Positions 1 through 10,542 of a stretch of 64,000 nucleotides of DNA are shown here, one piece after another (the stretch's first letter is position 1; the number at the start of each line of letters is the position of its first letter). The position numbers and the translations under genes were made by a program. Under the pieces are notes generated by a model. That model saw only the letters and a list, made by a program, of their open reading frames with translations, did no database searches and had not been told where the DNA came from. This DNA comes from UBA1479 sp040216635 (lineage in GTDB: Bacteria; Pseudomonadota; Alphaproteobacteria; Rhodospirillales; Casp-alpha2): NCBI GenBank assembly GCA_040216635.1, contig JAVJOU010000021.1, forward strand, positions 186,001 through 250,000, read 5' to 3'.

Positions 1-923
1 GCCAGAATTTCGAAAGTGTTCCAACCGAACACTTTTTCCTCGGGCGTCAGGCCCGGCTCGCCCCAGTCGGGATCGATTTCCGGGTCGCCTTCCATGCCGC
101 CGACCTTGAGCTTGGAAATCGCCTGACGCACGGAATTGGAAATGGGATCGGGCTTCAGATCGTCCAGCAGGATTTTACCCTTAGCATCGACGATTGTGGA
201 AATGGCATGGGCCAGGATCACCCCCGGGTTGGCCAGCAGCCCGCCCCAATTGCCGGAATGATGGCCGCCGTCGCGCAGGTCCAGGGACATGGTGAAATTG
301 AACACGCCGCGCGATCCGAAATAGACCGTCGGACGTTCGGCGTTCAGGCGCGGGCCGTCCGAAGCGATGAACACATCGGCCTTGAACAGGTCCTTGTTCT
401 GGCGGCAGAACTCACGCAACCCCGGCGAGCCCGTTTCCTCGCCCGTTTCGATCAGCGCCACCACGTTGTAGCCAAGCTTGCCGCCGCGCGCATCCATGCA
501 GGCCTTCAACGCCGCCAGATTGATGGTGTGCTGGCCCTTGTTGTCGGCGGTGCCGCGGCCGTACCAGCGATCGCCCTCTTTCTTCATCTCCCAGGGCTCG
601 ATGCCGTCGCGCCATTGGTCGTCATATCCGCGCACCACATCGCCGTGGCCATAGGTCATCAGGGTCGGCAGGTCGTCGCCCTCGTGGCGGCGGGCGACCA
701 GGATCGGCTGGCCGCCTTCCTGCGGGTTTTCGAAAATCTCGCTCTCGAATCCCAGGTCCGCCAGATAGGGCGTGATTTCATCGTTCAGGTAGCGGTACAG
801 CTCGGGCCGGAAGGGCGCGTCCTGGCTGCAGGATTTGATGGCGACACGGCGCGCAAGGTCGTCCCAGAACCCGCCGTCGTCGAAATAATGTTCCAGGCTT
901 TCGATCACCGCATCGCGTGTCAC
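1..923 (-). CDS. M20 family metallopeptidase, partial (C-terminus beyond the left edge)
   Basis: Probable zinc-dependent aminoacyl or dipeptide hydrolase of the M20 family. About 307 codons are visible; the end lies outside the window. It reads from a GTG at 921-923 that overlaps the stop of the upstream M20 gene in a GTGA tetranucleotide, with AAAGGA a few bases upstream. That overlap is why I chose this start. Visible M20 metal-site motifs are YGHGDVV, GRGTADNKGQH, ETGEETGS and ASDGPRLN. It is clearly paralogous to its neighbour, sharing GGHHSGNWGGLLANPG and DPDWGEPGL-type segments. It is the last visible gene of a peptide transporter operon, so hydrolysis of imported peptides or peptide-like compounds is the natural inference. 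The exact substrate is unknown. Confidence 0.85.
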   Translation of the reverse strand, partial: MTRDAVIESLEHYFDDGGFWDDLARRVAIKSCSQDAPFRPELYRYLNDEITPYLADLGFESEIFENPQEGGQPILVARRHEGDDLPTLMTYGHGDVVRGYDDQWRDGIEPWEMKKEGDRWYGRGTADNKGQHTINLAALKACMDARGGKLGYNVVALIETGEETGSPGLREFCRQNKDLFKADVFIASDGPRLNAERPTVYFGSRGVFNFTMSLDLRDGGHHSGNWGGLLANPGVILAHAISTIVDAKGKILLDDLKPDPISNSVRQAISKLKVGGMEGDPEIDPDWGEPGLTPEEKVFGWNTFEIL

Positions 924-2338
924 GCCGCGTTCCTTTCAAGTCTATAGGCCGTTTCCGGATCGCCCAGGTCCCAGTAGACACCGGTGACCAGTTCCAGACC
1001 CTCGCGGGTCAGCGACCATAAAATGTGTTCATTGGGGGCATGCTGAGAGCATCCCGTGTAGCTGAGCGGCAGCCATACGAAGGGAATGCCCAGCACGTCC
1101 TGAAAGACGTCGTTGCAGATGGACCCGCCGGAATTGGGCACCATGCGGCAGGCCTCGCCGGTCGTGCGTTCGACCGCAGCCCGCACCCATTTGGCCCAGG
1201 GATGGTCGGGCGGCGTGCGCGCGGCATGAAAGAACGCCGCGTTCCCACCGGTCGAGGGCTGCACCTTGACCATCCCGAAGCCCTGTTCGTCCAGATGGGC
1301 CTGCAGGTTGGGGACGATGTTCTCCCAGTCCGTGCCGACCACGAAGCGCAGTTGGCAATGGGCCACAGCCTTGGGCGGTATGGCATGCACCGGGTTGTCC
1401 GGATTGCCGGTCTTCATGGCCAGGATTTCAAAGGTATTCCAGGCATAGACCTTTTCGGCGCGGCTCAATCCCGGCTCACCCCAGTCGTCGTCGATGGCGG
1501 GCCCGCCCGCGGACGTTTCCCGCGTCACGTCGGTCAGCAGGTTCTTCACCGTGTCGGTGATCGGCGGCGGCAGCAGCGCCGGCACCAGAATGCGGCCCTT
1601 GACGTCGATCACGGTCGCCAAGGCCGAGGCCAGGATGATCCCCGGATTGGCCAGCAACCCGCCCCAGTTGCCCGAATGATGGCCGCCTGCGCGCAGATCA
1701 AGAACCAAGTCGAAATTGAACGCCCCCCGATTGCCGAGCGTCAGGTTCGGCTTGGCCACGTCGAAGCGCGGCCCGTCGGAGGCGAAATAACAATCGGCGG
1801 CGAAAGCGTCCTTTTCCCGCGCGACAAGTTCCTTCAGGCCTTTTGATCCGTTTTCTTCGCCGGTTTCGATGATGAATTTGTGGTTGAAGCCCAGGTTCTC
1901 CCGCGCATCCAACACGGCCTTCAGCGCCGCCAGATGTGCGGAATGCTGCGCCTTGTTGTCGGCGGTGCCGCGCCCATAGACCTTGTCGCCCAGCTTCATC
2001 AGCGTCCAGGGGTCCAGATTGTCCTTCCATTGGCCTTCCTGGCCCAGCACCGTGTCGCCGTGGCCATAGCCCAGGACAGTCAAGTCTGCCCCTTCGTCCC
2101 GATGGGCCAGAAGCACCGGCCCGCAACCGTCGAAAGGATTGTCATAAACCCGGCAGGCATAGCCCATGGCCTCGAACGCCGGGCGCATGTCTTCTTCAAG
2201 ATAGGCATAGCAATCAGGCAGGCGGGCGGGGTTCTGGCTTTCCGTCGGCACCGCGATGCGCGCCTTCAAGTCTTCGAAGAATCCTTCGGGATCGTCGAAA
2301 TGGGCAAGGGCGGCGTCAATCGCATGCTGGCGGGTCAT
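920..2338 (-). CDS. M20 family metallopeptidase (complete paralogue)
   Basis: Complete 472-residue M20/ArgE/DapE-type hydrolase with the expected length for the dipeptidase subgroup. Metal-ligand motifs are in the usual order: YGHGDTV (about residue 92), GRGTADNKAQH, ETGEENGS (Glu-Glu pair), ASDGPRFD, and a C-terminal CSQHAPNEH carrying the last ligand His. An insertion holding the lid/dimerisation domain starts near GGHHSGNWGG. It lies 20 bases after the transporter ATPase gene and overlaps the following M20 gene by four bases, so all are probably co-transcribed. No signal peptide is seen, so it should act in the cytoplasm on imported substrates. Substrate identity cannot be read from the sequence. 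Confidence 0.9.
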   Translation of the reverse strand: MTRQHAIDAALAHFDDPEGFFEDLKARIAVPTESQNPARLPDCYAYLEEDMRPAFEAMGYACRVYDNPFDGCGPVLLAHRDEGADLTVLGYGHGDTVLGQEGQWKDNLDPWTLMKLGDKVYGRGTADNKAQHSAHLAALKAVLDARENLGFNHKFIIETGEENGSKGLKELVAREKDAFAADCYFASDGPRFDVAKPNLTLGNRGAFNFDLVLDLRAGGHHSGNWGGLLANPGIILASALATVIDVKGRILVPALLPPPITDTVKNLLTDVTRETSAGGPAIDDDWGEPGLSRAEKVYAWNTFEILAMKTGNPDNPVHAIPPKAVAHCQLRFVVGTDWENIVPNLQAHLDEQGFGMVKVQPSTGGNAAFFHAARTPPDHPWAKWVRAAVERTTGEACRMVPNSGGSICNDVFQDVLGIPFVWLPLSYTGCSQHAPNEHILWSLTREGLELVTGVYWDLGDPETAYRLERNAA

Positions 2339-2358
2339 GGTGCTATGGGCACACCGGA

Positions 2359-3362
<1,004 letters not shown>

Positions 3363-3363
<1 letters not shown>

Positions 3364-4373
3364 CAGGCAGCTCCCTTCTTCAAATTGGCGGCGCTTTGTT
3401 CCGGCGTCAGGACACAGCGGAAGACATGACCGTCTTCGAACGAATCCTGCAAATCGATCCGGCCGGTCCGGCAGGTATCCATGGCATGGGTGCAGCGTTC
3501 GGCGAAATGACAACCCGGCAAATCCCCCACCAGGGACGGCACAATGCCCGGGATCGATCCCAGATGCGCCCCCCGTTCCGTCTTGCCGGGGATGGGAATG
3601 CATTCAAGCAGCCCTTGGGTATAGGGATGGGTCGGGTTTTCGAACACCTGTTTGGCCGTGCCCGTTTCGACGATCTGGCCCGCATACATGACCGCGACCC
3701 GGTCAGCGACGCGGGCGACCACGCCCAAGTCATGGGTGATCAAGATCATGCCCATGTTGAATTCGCGCTGCAGGTCGGCCAGCAGGTGCAGGATCTGCGC
3801 CTGGATGGTCACGTCCAGGGCCGTCGTCGGTTCGTCCGCGATGATCATTTCCGGCCCGCACATCAGCGCCATGGCGATCATCACACGCTGACGCAGGCCG
3901 CCGGAAAGCTGATGCGGATACTGCGACAGGCGCGAGGCCGCCGCCGTGATGCCGACCTTTTCCAACAGATAAATGGCCCGCTCGCGGGCTTCGGCGGCAC
4001 TGACGTTCTTGTGCCGCAACAGGGCTTCGGCCAATTGGTTGCCGATGGTATAGGCCGGGTTCAGGGAGGTCATCGGTTCCTGAAAAATCATGGCCATCTT
4101 GTTGCCGCGGATATCGGTCATGCGCCGTTCGCCGGCGGTCTGCAGGTCTTCGCCGGCAAGCCGAAGCGTCGATGCGGTGCGTTTCGCCGTTTTCGGCAAC
4201 AGGTCCATGACCGCCAGGGACGTCAGCGATTTACCGCAGCCCGATTCACCGACGATACACAGCGTTTCGCCGCGTTTGACCTCGAAGCTGATGGACTGAA
4301 CCGGATGCAGCATTCCGGACGAAACGGGGATATCGACGACAAGGTCACTGACTTCGAGAATAAGGTCGCTCAT
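3363..4373 (-). CDS. dppD: Peptide ABC transporter ATP-binding protein (DppD/OppD type)
   Basis: Cytoplasmic ATPase subunit, 336 residues, partner of the DppF-type protein encoded next to it. Walker A GESGCGKS, signature LSGGLRQRVMIAMAL, Walker B IIADEPTTALD, and a C-terminal oligo_HPY extension with CHFAERCTHAMDTC. The order permease-permease-DppD-DppF is the classic arrangement of peptide/opine importers. The stop overlaps the next start by one base, which implies translational coupling. Nothing unusual is seen in the catalytic motifs. Confidence 0.93.
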
Positions 4374-4383
4374 TGTCCGCCCC

Positions 4384-5319
4384 CTAGTTCCGGTTTTCCG
4401 GTGCGGTCACGTCACGCACGCCGTCACCCAACAGGTTGATCGACAAGATCAGGGCGAACAATGCCGCGCCGGGGATACCGATCAGCCAGGCATCGAAGAA
4501 CATCATGCCCTTGGCCTCGGATATCATCAGGCCCCAGCTGGGTGCCGGCGGTTGAACGCCAAGTCCCAGGAAGGACAGGGCCGCTTCCAGCAAAATGGCA
4601 TGTGCCATTTCCAGGGTCGCCACGACGATCAAATGATTGACCACGTTGGGCATGATTTCCGCCATGATGATGCGGAAGGTGGAACAGCCGCAGGCTTGCG
4701 CCGCCGCCACATAATCCAGATTACGCACCTGCATGGTCGTACTTCGCATGACCACGGCGAAACGGTCCCATATGAGCAGCCCCAAGACCCAGATCACGAT
4801 CCACAGGCTTGATCCGACCAGCGACACCACGGCCAGCGCCACCAGCACGACCGGCATGGACAGGCGCGTGGTGATAATGAAGTTGACGACCATGTCGACA
4901 CGTCCGCCGAAGTACCCGGCGGCAACGCCCAGGGCTGTACCGATCACCCCGGAAATGAGCATGGCCGAGAACCCGATCAGCAACGAGATTTTCGCGCCGT
5001 GCACCAGGCGCGTCAGATAATCGCGTCCCTGCAGGTCCGTGCCCAGCGGATGGGCCGGATCGTATTTCGGGCTGTCGTGCCAGAACGGCGGCTTCAGCTT
5101 TTGCGACAGGTCCTGATCGAGGATCGGGTCGAACGGCGTCAACAAGGGCGCGAACAACGCGATCAGAATGATCGCCAGAAGCACGGCGCCGCCGATCAGG
5201 ATGCCGTAATGCCCGAATACGCGCCGGCGCATCTGTGCCGCCGGCGACGGTTCGAGAATTTTCTCGGCGGCGGGGTCGATGGCGGTCACGGCCGCCGAAG
5301 GGGAATCTTGCGGTGCCAT
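4384..5319 (-). CDS. dppC: Peptide ABC transporter permease (DppC/OppC type)
   Basis: Inner-membrane permease, 311 residues. A cytoplasmic N-terminal tail is followed by a first helix (GILIGGAVLLAIILIALFA) and the OppC-type segment ending in HPLGTDLQGRDYLTRLVHG, typical of this family. The EAA-type loop reads roughly VAAAQACGCSTFRIIMAEIMPN and would contact the ATPases. The gene is spaced by one base from the DppB-type gene and ten bases from dppD. It forms the transmembrane pore with the DppB-type subunit. Confidence 0.92.
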   Translation of the reverse strand: MAPQDSPSAAVTAIDPAAEKILEPSPAAQMRRRVFGHYGILIGGAVLLAIILIALFAPLLTPFDPILDQDLSQKLKPPFWHDSPKYDPAHPLGTDLQGRDYLTRLVHGAKISLLIGFSAMLISGVIGTALGVAAGYFGGRVDMVVNFIITTRLSMPVVLVALAVVSLVGSSLWIVIWVLGLLIWDRFAVVMRSTTMQVRNLDYVAAAQACGCSTFRIIMAEIMPNVVNHLIVVATLEMAHAILLEAALSFLGLGVQPPAPSWGLMISEAKGMMFFDAWLIGIPGAALFALILSINLLGDGVRDVTAPENRN

Positions 5320-5320
5320 A

Positions 5321-6238
5321 TCAGGTCACCCGAATTCGAGGATCAAGGAAGGCATTCAGCATGTCCGCCAGGAAAGTGATCAGGATGTAGAAACAGGACA
5401 GGACCAGCACGATCGCCTGCATCATGGGAAGGTCGGCGCGCTGGATCGTCTCCCAGGCCAGGAAGCCCAGGCCGTTGATCGCGAAAATCGTCTCGATCAC
5501 GATCGAGCCGCCCAACATGAAGCCGAACTGCACCGCGGCCAACGACACCACGGGAATGATCGCATTGCGCAAGGCATGCTTGAACAACACGGTCAGGGGG
5601 CGCAGCCCCTTGGCCTTGGCGGTGCGGATATAGTCTGAGGTCAGCACTTCGAGCATCCCCGCACGGGTCAGGCGCATGACGCCCGGCGTCACGTAATAGC
5701 CCAGCGCCATGGCCGGCATGATGAAGTTCATCCAACTGTCCGTACCCGTAATGGGCAGCACCCGGAATTGGATGCCCAGGAAATAGATCAGGATCAACGC
5801 GAACCAGAAACTGGGCAGCGCCTGACCGACCACGGCCAGCGTCAAGGCGAACCGGTCGATAATGGAATTGGGCCGGATTGCGGCCGCCACGCCCAGGGGG
5901 ATCGACAGAATCAATGCGAAGGAAATGGCGCAGCCCGCAAGAATCAAGGTGTTGGGCAGGCGTTCGACAATAACGCCCGAAATATCGGCCTTGAGGTAAT
6001 GGGAGCGGCCCAAATCGCCCTGCAGGGCACGCCCCAGCCAATCGAAATACTGCACGATAATCGGCCGGTCATACCCGTAGGATTTTCGCACGTGTTCGAT
6101 TTCTTCATTCGACGCGGCCTCGCCGGCAAGCGCCACGGCGGGATCGCCCGAAACGTAGATCAAGGAAAAGGTAATGACGGAAACGGTCAGAGCCACCAGA
6201 AAGGCGACGCCCAGCCGCTTCAGAATATATTTCACCAT
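5321..6238 (-). CDS. dppB: Peptide ABC transporter permease (DppB/OppB type)
   Basis: Inner-membrane permease, 305 residues. It begins MVKYILKRLGVAFLVALTVS, the typical DppB N-terminal helix. It has the DppB-type periplasmic segment with GYDRPIIVQYFDWLGRALQGDLG and an EAA loop with RTAKAKGLRPLTVLFKHALRNA. It pairs with DppC. About 100 bases separate it from the binding-protein gene; that gap contains an imperfect repeat of CCGGCTGAAAGT followed by GC-rich sequence that may form mRNA structure, a common way to make more binding protein than permease. Confidence 0.92.
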   Translation of the reverse strand: MVKYILKRLGVAFLVALTVSVITFSLIYVSGDPAVALAGEAASNEEIEHVRKSYGYDRPIIVQYFDWLGRALQGDLGRSHYLKADISGVIVERLPNTLILAGCAISFALILSIPLGVAAAIRPNSIIDRFALTLAVVGQALPSFWFALILIYFLGIQFRVLPITGTDSWMNFIMPAMALGYYVTPGVMRLTRAGMLEVLTSDYIRTAKAKGLRPLTVLFKHALRNAIIPVVSLAAVQFGFMLGGSIVIETIFAINGLGFLAWETIQRADLPMMQAIVLVLSCFYILITFLADMLNAFLDPRIRVT

Positions 6239-6342
6239 ACTGCGCTAATTCCATTGCCGGCTGAAAGTGGGCCGGCTGAAAGTTGGGAACGGGGGCCCGG
6301 CAGCCCACTTGAGCCGCCGGGCCGATCCGCACGACTTGGTCG

Positions 6343-7884
6343 TTACTTCCACTTGGCGGTGTAGAACCGCGGAATCTCGTCCGACGTGGTCTCGATCGAG
6401 AGCGACTTGTTGTAGGCGTAGTTCTTGGCGTAGGTGAACATGGGCAGCCAATAAACGTTCTTGGAAATCATGTTGAAGGCATCTTTGTACAATGCCTCAC
6501 GTTCCGAAAGGTCGGTCAGATTTCCTGCCTTGTTGATCAGCTCGTTGACCTTCGGGTCATTGGCCGGATCATCCTTGCCGCCCGAGAAGAACACACCGGC
6601 GCAAGCCGACGCATCGGGAATCGAGTAAGAGCCCCAGGTCATATGGTGGACCGGGGTCACCCCGTTCTGGGCCAGACCGCGAAGTTTACGGTACTGCATG
6701 TAGTTCAACTTGGCTTTCACACCGATCTTCGCCAGGTCGGAAATCACGGCTTCCGTAAATTCCCGCTGACGATAGGCGTAGATGTCGAATTCGAAGCCAT
6801 TGGGATAGCCCGCTTCGGCCAACAGCTTCTTGGCCTTTTCGGGGTCATAATCCCAATTGTGGATGCCGTCCTGGACGCAGCCGACCTGATCCGGGTGGCA
6901 CGGTGTGTTGATGACCGCGGCCGCTTCGCCGACCAGGTTCTTGACGATCGATTCCCGGTTGATGGCATGGGCGATGGCTTCACGAACGCGCTTGTCCTTG
7001 AACGCCTTGACGTTGGACGAACCGTCCACGTCGAACGCCAGATAGCTGATACGCATGGTCTTGGCGTTGACGACCGAAACCTGGCCGGAATCCTTCAGGC
7101 GTTCGGCCTGATCCTTGGGCACGTCCCAGATCCAGTCGACACCACCGGTCAGTAGTTCGGCCATCTGCGTGTTCATTTCCTTGATCGTGCGATAGACCAA
7201 GTTCTTGATCGCCGGTTTGCCTTTGGGGCTGCCTTCGAAATAGTTCTCGTTGCGCTCCATGACGATTTTCTCGCCGGCCACGATCTCCGTGATCTTGTAG
7301 GGACCGGTTCCGTTCGGCGCGACCGCACCGAAGTCCTTTTTGCCGTCTTTGGTCACCGGCGCCTTGTCGTAATGACCGGCGTTCAGCATGGGAACGGCCT
7401 GCGCCAGATAGGCAAGGGCTGCGGGAAACGGCTTGTGCAGATGAATACGGACGCTGTTGGGGCCGGTCTGTTCGGCCGACTTCATCCAATTGGTGTTCTT
7501 CAGCGTGACGACGCCGTTGTCCTTATTGGTGGTGAATTCGACCGTGTAGATGACGTCTTCCGGGCCGAAGCTGGAACCGTCATGGAATTTGACATCGTCG
7601 CGCAATTCGAAATCCAGGGTCACGTTGTCGACCCATTTGTAGGATTTCGCCAGCAACGGAACGAACTTGCCGCTTTCCAAATCGCGGAACAGCAGGCCGT
7701 CCCAAGCCGTGTTGCCGATGATGACCAGTTCACGCGTCCGGTTGAAGTACGGGTCGACAACCGCGGATTCGCGGTCCGTCACCCAGGTCAGCGTGTCATT
7801 GGCTTTACCGGCCATCGCCACGCCCGAGCCAATCCCCATCGCGACGATCGCAACCGGCAGGCCCTTCAGAAATTGACGAATCAT
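6343..7884 (-). CDS. Periplasmic peptide-type substrate-binding protein (SBP_bac_5)
   Basis: Extracytoplasmic binding protein, 513 residues, with a Sec signal peptide (MIRQFLKGLPVAIVAMG... ending near GVAMA-GKA). Family 5 features include DTLTWVTDRESAVVDPYFNRTRE at the mature N-terminus, FHDGSSFGPEDVIYTVEF and an RVREAIAHAINRE helix. The start at 7882-7884 follows GGGAG at a good distance and gives a clean signal peptide; an ATG 13 codons upstream would spoil it. It is first in the transporter operon and delivers substrate to the DppBC pore. Peptides, opines or similar amphiphilic molecules are possible. The two downstream M20 hydrolases favour a peptide or acylated amino acid. Confidence 0.92.
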   Translation of the reverse strand: MIRQFLKGLPVAIVAMGIGSGVAMAGKANDTLTWVTDRESAVVDPYFNRTRELVIIGNTAWDGLLFRDLESGKFVPLLAKSYKWVDNVTLDFELRDDVKFHDGSSFGPEDVIYTVEFTTNKDNGVVTLKNTNWMKSAEQTGPNSVRIHLHKPFPAALAYLAQAVPMLNAGHYDKAPVTKDGKKDFGAVAPNGTGPYKITEIVAGEKIVMERNENYFEGSPKGKPAIKNLVYRTIKEMNTQMAELLTGGVDWIWDVPKDQAERLKDSGQVSVVNAKTMRISYLAFDVDGSSNVKAFKDKRVREAIAHAINRESIVKNLVGEAAAVINTPCHPDQVGCVQDGIHNWDYDPEKAKKLLAEAGYPNGFEFDIYAYRQREFTEAVISDLAKIGVKAKLNYMQYRKLRGLAQNGVTPVHHMTWGSYSIPDASACAGVFFSGGKDDPANDPKVNELINKAGNLTDLSEREALYKDAFNMISKNVYWLPMFTYAKNYAYNKSLSIETTSDEIPRFYTAKWK

Positions 7885-8058
7885 ATCGTGCTCCCTTGGT
7901 TCTACTCCCTGCCGCCTTTTCATTTCATCGTTGCAATTTATCGCCGGCAGTCAGGACTTCCCCATACCGGGAAAGCTGAAAGCATTTCAAAGCATAGGCG
8001 GGCCGAATGCAAGGAGGTATAAGGGGGCCAACAGACCACAACAAAAGGGTCCAGAATC

Positions 8059-9468
8059 TTGACCCAATCCACCTTTCCGAAAATGAATGCGCACGGCGCC
8101 CTGGCGGGCATTCTCAACACCCTGGGCCAAAGCCCTGCCTTGGCGGACCGGATCGATTTCACCGGCCAGGACCCCGTTCTTCCAACGAATTTCAAACTGG
8201 GTACGGCAGGAGCCGCCGTATTGGGAGCGGTGGGACTGGCCGCAGATGCCCTTCATCACCTGAAAACCGGCAGGCATCAGAATATCGCCGTCGATCATCG
8301 GGCGGCGGCCTTGGCCATGCGTTCAAACAGGCACGTACGCCTGGGCACGGATGATTCCGGCCCGTCCTGGGCCGATATTTCGGGTCTCTATCAATGCGGC
8401 GACGGGCGCTGGGTCCAGCTGCATTGTAATTATCCCTGGCTGGCCGAAGGCGTTTTGGAAATTCTGGGCTGCGCCGCCGTACGGGACGAAGTTACGGCTC
8501 GGCTTACCACCTGGGACGCGGCCGCGTTCGAGACCGCCGTAGCCGAGAGAAACCTCTGCGCCTTCATGGTGCGCAACCGGGATGAATGGGCCGCACACGC
8601 CCAGGGACAGGCGGTCGCAAGCCTGCCCCTGATGACGATCGAAAAGATCGGCGACGCGCCGCCGCAACCCCTTCCCCAAGGCGACCGCCCGCTGTCGGGC
8701 ATTCGCGCGCTGGAACTGTCACGGGTTATCGCCGGGCCCGTTTCCGGGCGGACCATGGCCGAACACGGCGCCGACGTCATGCGCATCGGTCGGCCCGACC
8801 GGCCCGACGATCTAAGCCTGATCCAGGACACGGGACACGGCAAACTGGCCGCCGACCTGGATTTGCGGGACGCGGGGGCGCGGGACCGCATGGACGCCCT
8901 GATCAAACAGGCGGATGTGATCACCCAGGGCCACCGCCCCGGCACCCTGGCCGGGCGGGGGCTGTCGGCGGAACGGCTGGCAGAACTGCGCCCCGGTATC
9001 GTGTTCGTCAATCTGTGTGCCTGGGGCCACGAAGGACCATGGGCGCATCGGCGGGGTTTCGATTCCCTTGCCCAATGCGCCATGGGCATCGCCCACGAAC
9101 ACGGCACGCCGGGCCAGCCTAAGCATCTGCCGGCACAAGCTTTGGATTACGTTTCCGGATATTTGGGGGCCGTCGGTGCCATGGAAGGCCTGCGCCGCCG
9201 CGCGACCATCGGGGGCAGTTGGATGGTCCGGATCTCGCTTGCCCAAAGCGGGCATTGGATCGACGGCCTGGGCCGCATCGACGGGCCCGACGCCCGCAGC
9301 CTGCCCGAACCCCGGTACGAAGATATCGCCGACCTGATGGAAACCCATGATACGGCCTGGGGACCCATGGAGCATCTGAAACCAGTCCTGGAGATGTCAG
9401 AAACACCGCCCCGTTGGGACCGCCCGGCGGTGCCGCTGGGCACGCATTCGCCTGTCTGGCCAGATTGA
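8059..9468 (+). CDS. CaiB/BaiF family CoA-transferase with an extra N-terminal half-domain
   Basis: Family III CoA-transferase-like protein, 469 residues from a TTG start; an ATG at 8083 is the alternative. The classic N-terminal half of the family begins only near residue 215 (LSGIRALELSRVIAGPVSGR, then GADVMRIGRP). It is followed by GRGLSAERLAELRPGIVFVN and by the candidate catalytic Asp363 in ALDYVSGYLGA. About 200 residues precede this, with a family-like helix (AADALHHLKTGRHQNIAVDHRAA) and a WADISGLYQCGDGRWVQLH segment that normally sits in the C-terminal half. The protein thus looks rearranged or like a tandem of half-domains. It is transcribed divergently from the peptide transporter. 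Substrate unknown. Confidence 0.82.
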   Translation: MTQSTFPKMNAHGALAGILNTLGQSPALADRIDFTGQDPVLPTNFKLGTAGAAVLGAVGLAADALHHLKTGRHQNIAVDHRAAALAMRSNRHVRLGTDDSGPSWADISGLYQCGDGRWVQLHCNYPWLAEGVLEILGCAAVRDEVTARLTTWDAAAFETAVAERNLCAFMVRNRDEWAAHAQGQAVASLPLMTIEKIGDAPPQPLPQGDRPLSGIRALELSRVIAGPVSGRTMAEHGADVMRIGRPDRPDDLSLIQDTGHGKLAADLDLRDAGARDRMDALIKQADVITQGHRPGTLAGRGLSAERLAELRPGIVFVNLCAWGHEGPWAHRRGFDSLAQCAMGIAHEHGTPGQPKHLPAQALDYVSGYLGAVGAMEGLRRRATIGGSWMVRISLAQSGHWIDGLGRIDGPDARSLPEPRYEDIADLMETHDTAWGPMEHLKPVLEMSETPPRWDRPAVPLGTHSPVWPD

Positions 9469-9503
9469 CCGCCTGATCGGGTTGATTGCTTGCCCTGAAG
9501 GGC

Positions 9504-10445
9504 TCAGCCTTCGGTCGTACCCTTGACTGCGGCGGCGGGCTCACCCTTTACCCTGGACTCGCGGTAGGTGATGTACAGGGTCGAACAGAACACCACCGTG
9601 CCGCCGATCCAGGTCCAAAGATCGGGAAATTCACCGAACATCACGTAACCGAGCCCCGCCGCCCATAACAGGCGCGTGAAGTCGGCGGGCATGACGGCCG
9701 TGGTTTCCCCCAACTGCATGGCCTTCGCCATCGACAGGTGGGCCGCCGTCGCCAGCAACCCGATGGCGACCAGTTCGCCGAACTGCGCCCAGGTCGGCCA
9801 TTCCCACACAAAAACCGCAAACAGCAACGTCACGGGCGTGAAATAAACCGACGAATAGAACACGATGGTGACCGGTGAATCATAGCGCACCAAAATCTTG
9901 ACCATCAGCAGCGCACCTGCCCACAGCACCGTCGACCCAAGGGCCCACATATATCCGGGGCTGATTTCCTGAAACCCGGGGCGAAGAATAATCGCCGTGC
10001 CGACAAACCCCACGGCAAGCGCACCCCAGCGACGCAGGCCCATTTTTTCACCGAACAGAAAGACCGCGCCCAGGGACGTATAGAGTACGACCGTGAAGCT
10101 CAGCGCCGTCGCATCGCCCACGGGCACCAGGGACAAGGCATAGAACCAGCTTAACATCGCGCCCAAACCGATCACGGCCCGCATCAATTGCAGGTCCGGA
10201 CGCTTACTTTTCCAGGCGTGCCGGTCCTGGCGCAACAGCAAGGGCGTCAGCACGGCCAACGCCACCACATTGCGGAAGAAAGCGACCTCGAACGGATGCA
10301 GTTCCTGCGTCATGTCGCGGACCAGCGCATGCAGGCAGGAAATCAGCACGGCGCCCATGAGCATGAACAGAATGCCCCGGAAATTATCGACCTTCCTGGG
10401 ACCTGCCGCCGTGGGTTGAACGTTGAGGTCCGGGGTCGTCGCCAT
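9504..10445 (-). CDS. DMT superfamily transporter (EamA type)
   Basis: Ten-helix inner-membrane drug/metabolite transporter, 313 residues. Two EamA repeats are visible: the first runs from FRGILFMLMGAVLISCLHAL, the second from PGYMWALGSTVLWAGALLM. The inter-helix segment ends FLFGEKMGLRRWGALAVGFVG and mirrors FGEFPDLWTWIGGTVVF in the second half. The start ATG at 10443-10445 (MATTPDLNV) is preferred; upstream in-frame codons give a non-membrane, low-quality extension. It lies tail to tail with the CoA-transferase and head to head with the oxidoreductase. The exported metabolite cannot be predicted. Confidence 0.88.
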   Translation of the reverse strand: MATTPDLNVQPTAAGPRKVDNFRGILFMLMGAVLISCLHALVRDMTQELHPFEVAFFRNVVALAVLTPLLLRQDRHAWKSKRPDLQLMRAVIGLGAMLSWFYALSLVPVGDATALSFTVVLYTSLGAVFLFGEKMGLRRWGALAVGFVGTAIILRPGFQEISPGYMWALGSTVLWAGALLMVKILVRYDSPVTIVFYSSVYFTPVTLLFAVFVWEWPTWAQFGELVAIGLLATAAHLSMAKAMQLGETTAVMPADFTRLLWAAGLGYVMFGEFPDLWTWIGGTVVFCSTLYITYRESRVKGEPAAAVKGTTEG

Positions 10446-10542
10446 GGCTTCACTATAGACGCGGGCCAAGGTCTGGCAATAAGGTCGTCGCCCCGTTATG
10501 GGGCCAATTGCATACAATCCATTGGGAAGGGTCTTCGACATC

